Shown: positions 16,520-18,212 of the stretch, piece after piece
Layout of the letters: each line of letters starts with the position of its first letter
How positions within the stretch are numbered: the first letter of the stretch is position 1
From: Spirochaetaceae bacterium
GTDB lineage: Bacteria; Spirochaetota; Spirochaetia; SZUA-6; Bin103
Length of the DNA: 18,212 nucleotides
Assembly: GCA_026710565.1 (NCBI GenBank)
Contig: JAPOQV010000261.1
Span: forward strand, 1-18,212
Reading direction: 5' to 3'
Translations under genes and position numbers: made by a program
Notes under the pieces: generated by a model
What the model was told of the DNA's origin: nothing
The model's input: the letters and a program-made list of their open reading frames with translations, nothing else
Database searches by the model: none

Positions 16520-16545
16520 GCGCTGTATTTCGTGAACGGGTTCAT
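16516..16545 (-). other. Possible nine-codon leader ORF coupled to pstC
   Basis: ATG 16545 opens a short frame encoding MNPFTKYSA, whose TGA overlaps the pstC ATG (ATGA, 16516-16519). GAGG lies nine bases before it, while pstC has no ribosome site of its own. This could be a coupling leader that lets ribosomes load onto pstC. At nine codons it may equally be chance. Confidence 0.35.
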
Positions 16546-16578
16546 GGTCATCATCCTCGTCGCGCTCGCGATTCGAAT

Positions 16579-16609
16579 CCCCACGGCGGACGGCGTTCCC
16601 GCCGTGGGG
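16579..16609 (-). promoter_or_regulatory. Intercistronic hairpin between pstS and pstC
   Basis: CCCCACGGCGG (16579-16589) and CCGCCGTGGGG (16599-16609) form a perfect 11-bp stem with a 9-nt loop. No T-run follows in the direction of transcription, so it is not a standard intrinsic terminator. A stable hairpin just after pstS would shield the pstS message from 3' decay and let the binding protein be made in excess over the membrane genes, as in many ABC operons. Confidence 0.75.
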
Positions 16610-16633
16610 TGCCCGCCCCTGCGCGGGACTCGC

Positions 16634-17620
16634 TCAGATGCCCAGCGCTTCCATCGCCTCGGAGGCGATCTGGTTGGTGATCGGGTAGTACCCGTCCTTG
16701 ATCACGTCCTCCTGACCCTCGGTGGAGAACATGTACCGGACGAACTCCCGCCGCAACGGATCGAGCTCGCTGCCGGGACGGCGGTTGACGTACACGTACA
16801 GGAAACGGGAGAGCGGATACTCGCCGGTGTACGCATACTCGGCGGTGGCCGGGATCGGATCGGACCCGCTGTCATGGGCCAGGGGCACCGCGCACACGTC
16901 GGCGGTGAGGTAGCCGATGCCGGAGTAGCCGATGCCGGGAGCGTCGCTGGAGACGCCCTGCACGACCGAGGAGCTGCCGGGCTGCTCCTTCACGGACGGC
17001 TTGTAGTCGCCGTTGCCGAGCACGTTCTTCTTGAAGTAGCCGTAGGTGCCGGACGCCGAGTTGCGGCCGTACAGGCTGATCGGCTGGTCGGCCCAGGCGC
17101 TGTCGGACACGCCGGCTTCGCCCCAGGTGCGGATGTCGCTGTCGTGACCGAGCAGGCGGTTGGTCGAGAAGATGGCATCGACCTGCTGAAGGGTGAGCCC
17201 CATCTCGCAGATCGGGTTGTCCTTGTTCGCGTAGACGGCCAGCATGTCGATCGCAGCCGGCAGGCTGGTCGGCGGATAACCGTACTTGCTCTCGAACTCG
17301 TCCACCTCGGCGGCCTTCATCTGCCGGCTCATCGGACCGAACTGGGAGCTTCCGGCGATGAGCGCCGGCGGCGCCGTCGAGGATCCCTTGCCCTCGATCT
17401 CGATGCGGACGTTCGGGTACATCCCCAGGAAGCCTTCGGCCCACAGCGTCATGGTGTTGTTCATGGTGTCGGAGCCGACGCTCTTGAGGCTGCCGGACAC
17501 GCCCTGCACCTGCTCGTACATGGTGAGGGCCGGGTCGACCGACACCTGCGCCAGGACGGTCATCGACGCGAGCGCCATGGCTACTGCCAGGGCTGCCGCG
17601 ATCATTCGATTGGTTCTCAT
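16634..17620 (-). CDS. pstS: Periplasmic phosphate-binding protein PstS
   Basis: A 328-residue exported binding protein and the first gene of the pst operon. Seen: a Sec signal peptide of about 24 residues ending VLA. The mature protein carries the PstS phosphate-site segments VGSDTMNNTMTLWAEGF, IEGKGSSTAPPALI, FGPMSRQMK, RNSASGTYGYF and GIGYLTADVCAVPL. Two cysteines (NPICEMGL and ADVCAVPL) could form a disulfide. There is no lipobox, so it should be soluble in the periplasm. Start: ATG 17620 has GAGGAG four bases upstream. The 114-bp gap to pstC contains a strong hairpin and a nine-codon ORF. About 48 bp upstream lies an array of CTAGCA-type hexamers in an 11-bp register, a candidate binding site for the phosphate regulator. 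Confidence 0.97.
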   Translation of the reverse strand: MRTNRMIAAALAVAMALASMTVLAQVSVDPALTMYEQVQGVSGSLKSVGSDTMNNTMTLWAEGFLGMYPNVRIEIEGKGSSTAPPALIAGSSQFGPMSRQMKAAEVDEFESKYGYPPTSLPAAIDMLAVYANKDNPICEMGLTLQQVDAIFSTNRLLGHDSDIRTWGEAGVSDSAWADQPISLYGRNSASGTYGYFKKNVLGNGDYKPSVKEQPGSSSVVQGVSSDAPGIGYSGIGYLTADVCAVPLAHDSGSDPIPATAEYAYTGEYPLSRFLYVYVNRRPGSELDPLRREFVRYMFSTEGQEDVIKDGYYPITNQIASEAMEALGI

Positions 17621-17667
17621 GTTTCTCCTCGCGATGATCAGATTCGAGGGACACGGTCGCGGTCGAT

Positions 17668-17706
17668 TGCTAGGGGACCGTTAGCACTCTGGTATTTCTG
17701 TGCTAG
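17668..17706 (-). promoter_or_regulatory. Candidate Pho-box-like array upstream of pstS
   Basis: Read on the minus strand, hexamers start at 17706 (CTAGCA), 17695 (ATACCA), 17684 (CTAACG) and 17673 (CTAGCA), each exactly 11 bp apart. Known: PhoB-type regulators bind direct repeats with 11-bp spacing, but the E. coli unit is CTGTCAT, which is absent here. The array lies 48-86 bp before the pstS start. I could not identify a convincing -10 element. Confidence 0.45.
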
Positions 17707-17725
17707 GGGGCGTAGCGTGCTCGGC

Positions 17726-18212
17726 GTGCCGGAGCTGCCGGAGGTGGAGACGATCGCGCGGGGGGTGCGGCCGGTGCTGGTGGGGCAGCGCATCGAACGC
17801 GTCGGGGGGCGCGAGCCGCGGCTGCGCTGGCGGGTGGCGGACGACCTGCCGGCGCGGCTGGCCGGGCGCACGGTGCGCGGCGTGAGGCGGCGGGCCAAGT
17901 ACCTGGTCGTCGACGCCGGTCCGGAAAGCCTGATCGCCCACCTGGGCATGTCGGGGCGGCTGCTGGTGGTGAAGGCGGGCTCACCGCCGGCCAAGCACGA
18001 CCACGCCGACGTGGTGCTGGGCTCGGGGCTGGCCGTGCGGCTGCGCGACCCGCGCCGGTTCGGGTCGCTGCACGTGGCCGCCGCGCCCGACGAGCACCCG
18101 CTGCTGGCCGGCCTCGGGCCGGAGCCGCTCGGCGGCGGGGTCGGCGGCGGCTACCCGGTCTCCGGGAGCCGCCCGCGCCGCGGGGGGGACAACGCGCCGC
18201 TGCCGGACGGCC
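17726..18212 (+). CDS. mutM: Formamidopyrimidine-DNA glycosylase, 3' end beyond window
   Basis: The first 162 codons of the bifunctional DNA glycosylase/AP lyase that removes 8-oxoguanine and formamidopyrimidines. Seen: the N-terminus PELPEVETIARGVRP, where the proline after the initiator is the catalytic nucleophile, then RRRAKYLVV (the conserved Lys), AHLGMSGRL, KHDHADVVL and RDPRRFGSLHV. Start: GTG 17726 is required so that proline becomes residue 1 after Met removal; the in-frame GTG 17717 would block this. After LGPEPL the sequence turns glycine-rich and unlike the usual helical continuation, so divergence or a nearby frameshift is possible. The helix-two-turn-helix and zinc finger lie beyond the window. 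It is divergent from pstS and shares its 105-bp upstream region. Confidence 0.93.
   Translation, partial: MPELPEVETIARGVRPVLVGQRIERVGGREPRLRWRVADDLPARLAGRTVRGVRRRAKYLVVDAGPESLIAHLGMSGRLLVVKAGSPPAKHDHADVVLGSGLAVRLRDPRRFGSLHVAAAPDEHPLLAGLGPEPLGGGVGGGYPVSGSRPRRGGDNAPLPDG

Noticed and set aside
17681..17706. TTAGCAC...GTGCTAG resembles the CIRCE operator of HrcA
   Set aside because: The spacing is one base short of CIRCE, the right half-site is imperfect, and neither pstS nor mutM is a chaperone gene. The 11-bp direct-repeat register explains the same bases better.

Overview
This is a very GC-rich stretch (GTG starts, strong G/C bias at third codon positions) from a Gram-negative-type bacterium. 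That inference rests on a lipobox lipoprotein, a periplasmic phosphate-binding protein and the long PstC/PstA forms best known from gammaproteobacteria. The phylum cannot be fixed from the sequence alone. Nearly all of it is devoted to inorganic phosphate and polyphosphate.

Layout from left to right: (1) 2-1076 (+), the 3' part of an HNH endonuclease broken by a one-base frameshift. (2) 1101-2099 (-), a CHAD-domain polyphosphate-binding protein. It is divergent, by only 27 bp, from an ArsC-type arsenate reductase (2127-2564, +), which runs tail-to-tail into an aquaporin (2557-3252, -). (3) 3253-3459, a regulatory gap with 11-bp-spaced CTAGC-type repeats facing both ways and a short dispersed repeat. 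(4) 3460-4959 (+), an unusual protein with a HAD phosphatase-like domain joined to what looks like a FAM151/menorin (GDPD-like) domain. (5) 4926-7438 (-), a ROK sugar kinase translationally coupled to a Ppx/GppA-type exopolyphosphatase. (6) 7520-9706 (+), polyphosphate kinase ppk1. (7) 9776-17620 (-), the phosphate uptake operon pstS-pstC-pstA-pstB-[tandem-repeat lipoprotein]-phoU. (8) 17726 to the end (+), the 5' part of mutM.

As a system: PstSCAB imports phosphate and PhoU couples transport to signalling. Ppk1 stores phosphate as polyphosphate, Ppx may release it, and the CHAD protein would bind the polymer. ArsC plus an aquaporin is a plausible way to deal with arsenate that enters through Pst. 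No phoR/phoB pair is visible.

The most interesting leads are four. The first is a candidate non-canonical Pho-box-like motif (CTAGCA/CTAACG in an 11-bp register) in front of pstS, the HAD-menorin gene and the aquaporin. The second is the HAD-menorin fusion. The third is a lipoprotein of two 62-residue repeats inserted between pstB and phoU. The fourth is a Ppx lacking the usual aspartate of its second phosphate-binding motif. There are also signs of local rearrangement: a duplicated phoU 3' end, and a palindrome whose arm recurs 7 kb away. No RNA genes, CRISPR arrays or intact mobile elements were seen, and no gene-free stretch exceeds about 210 bases.
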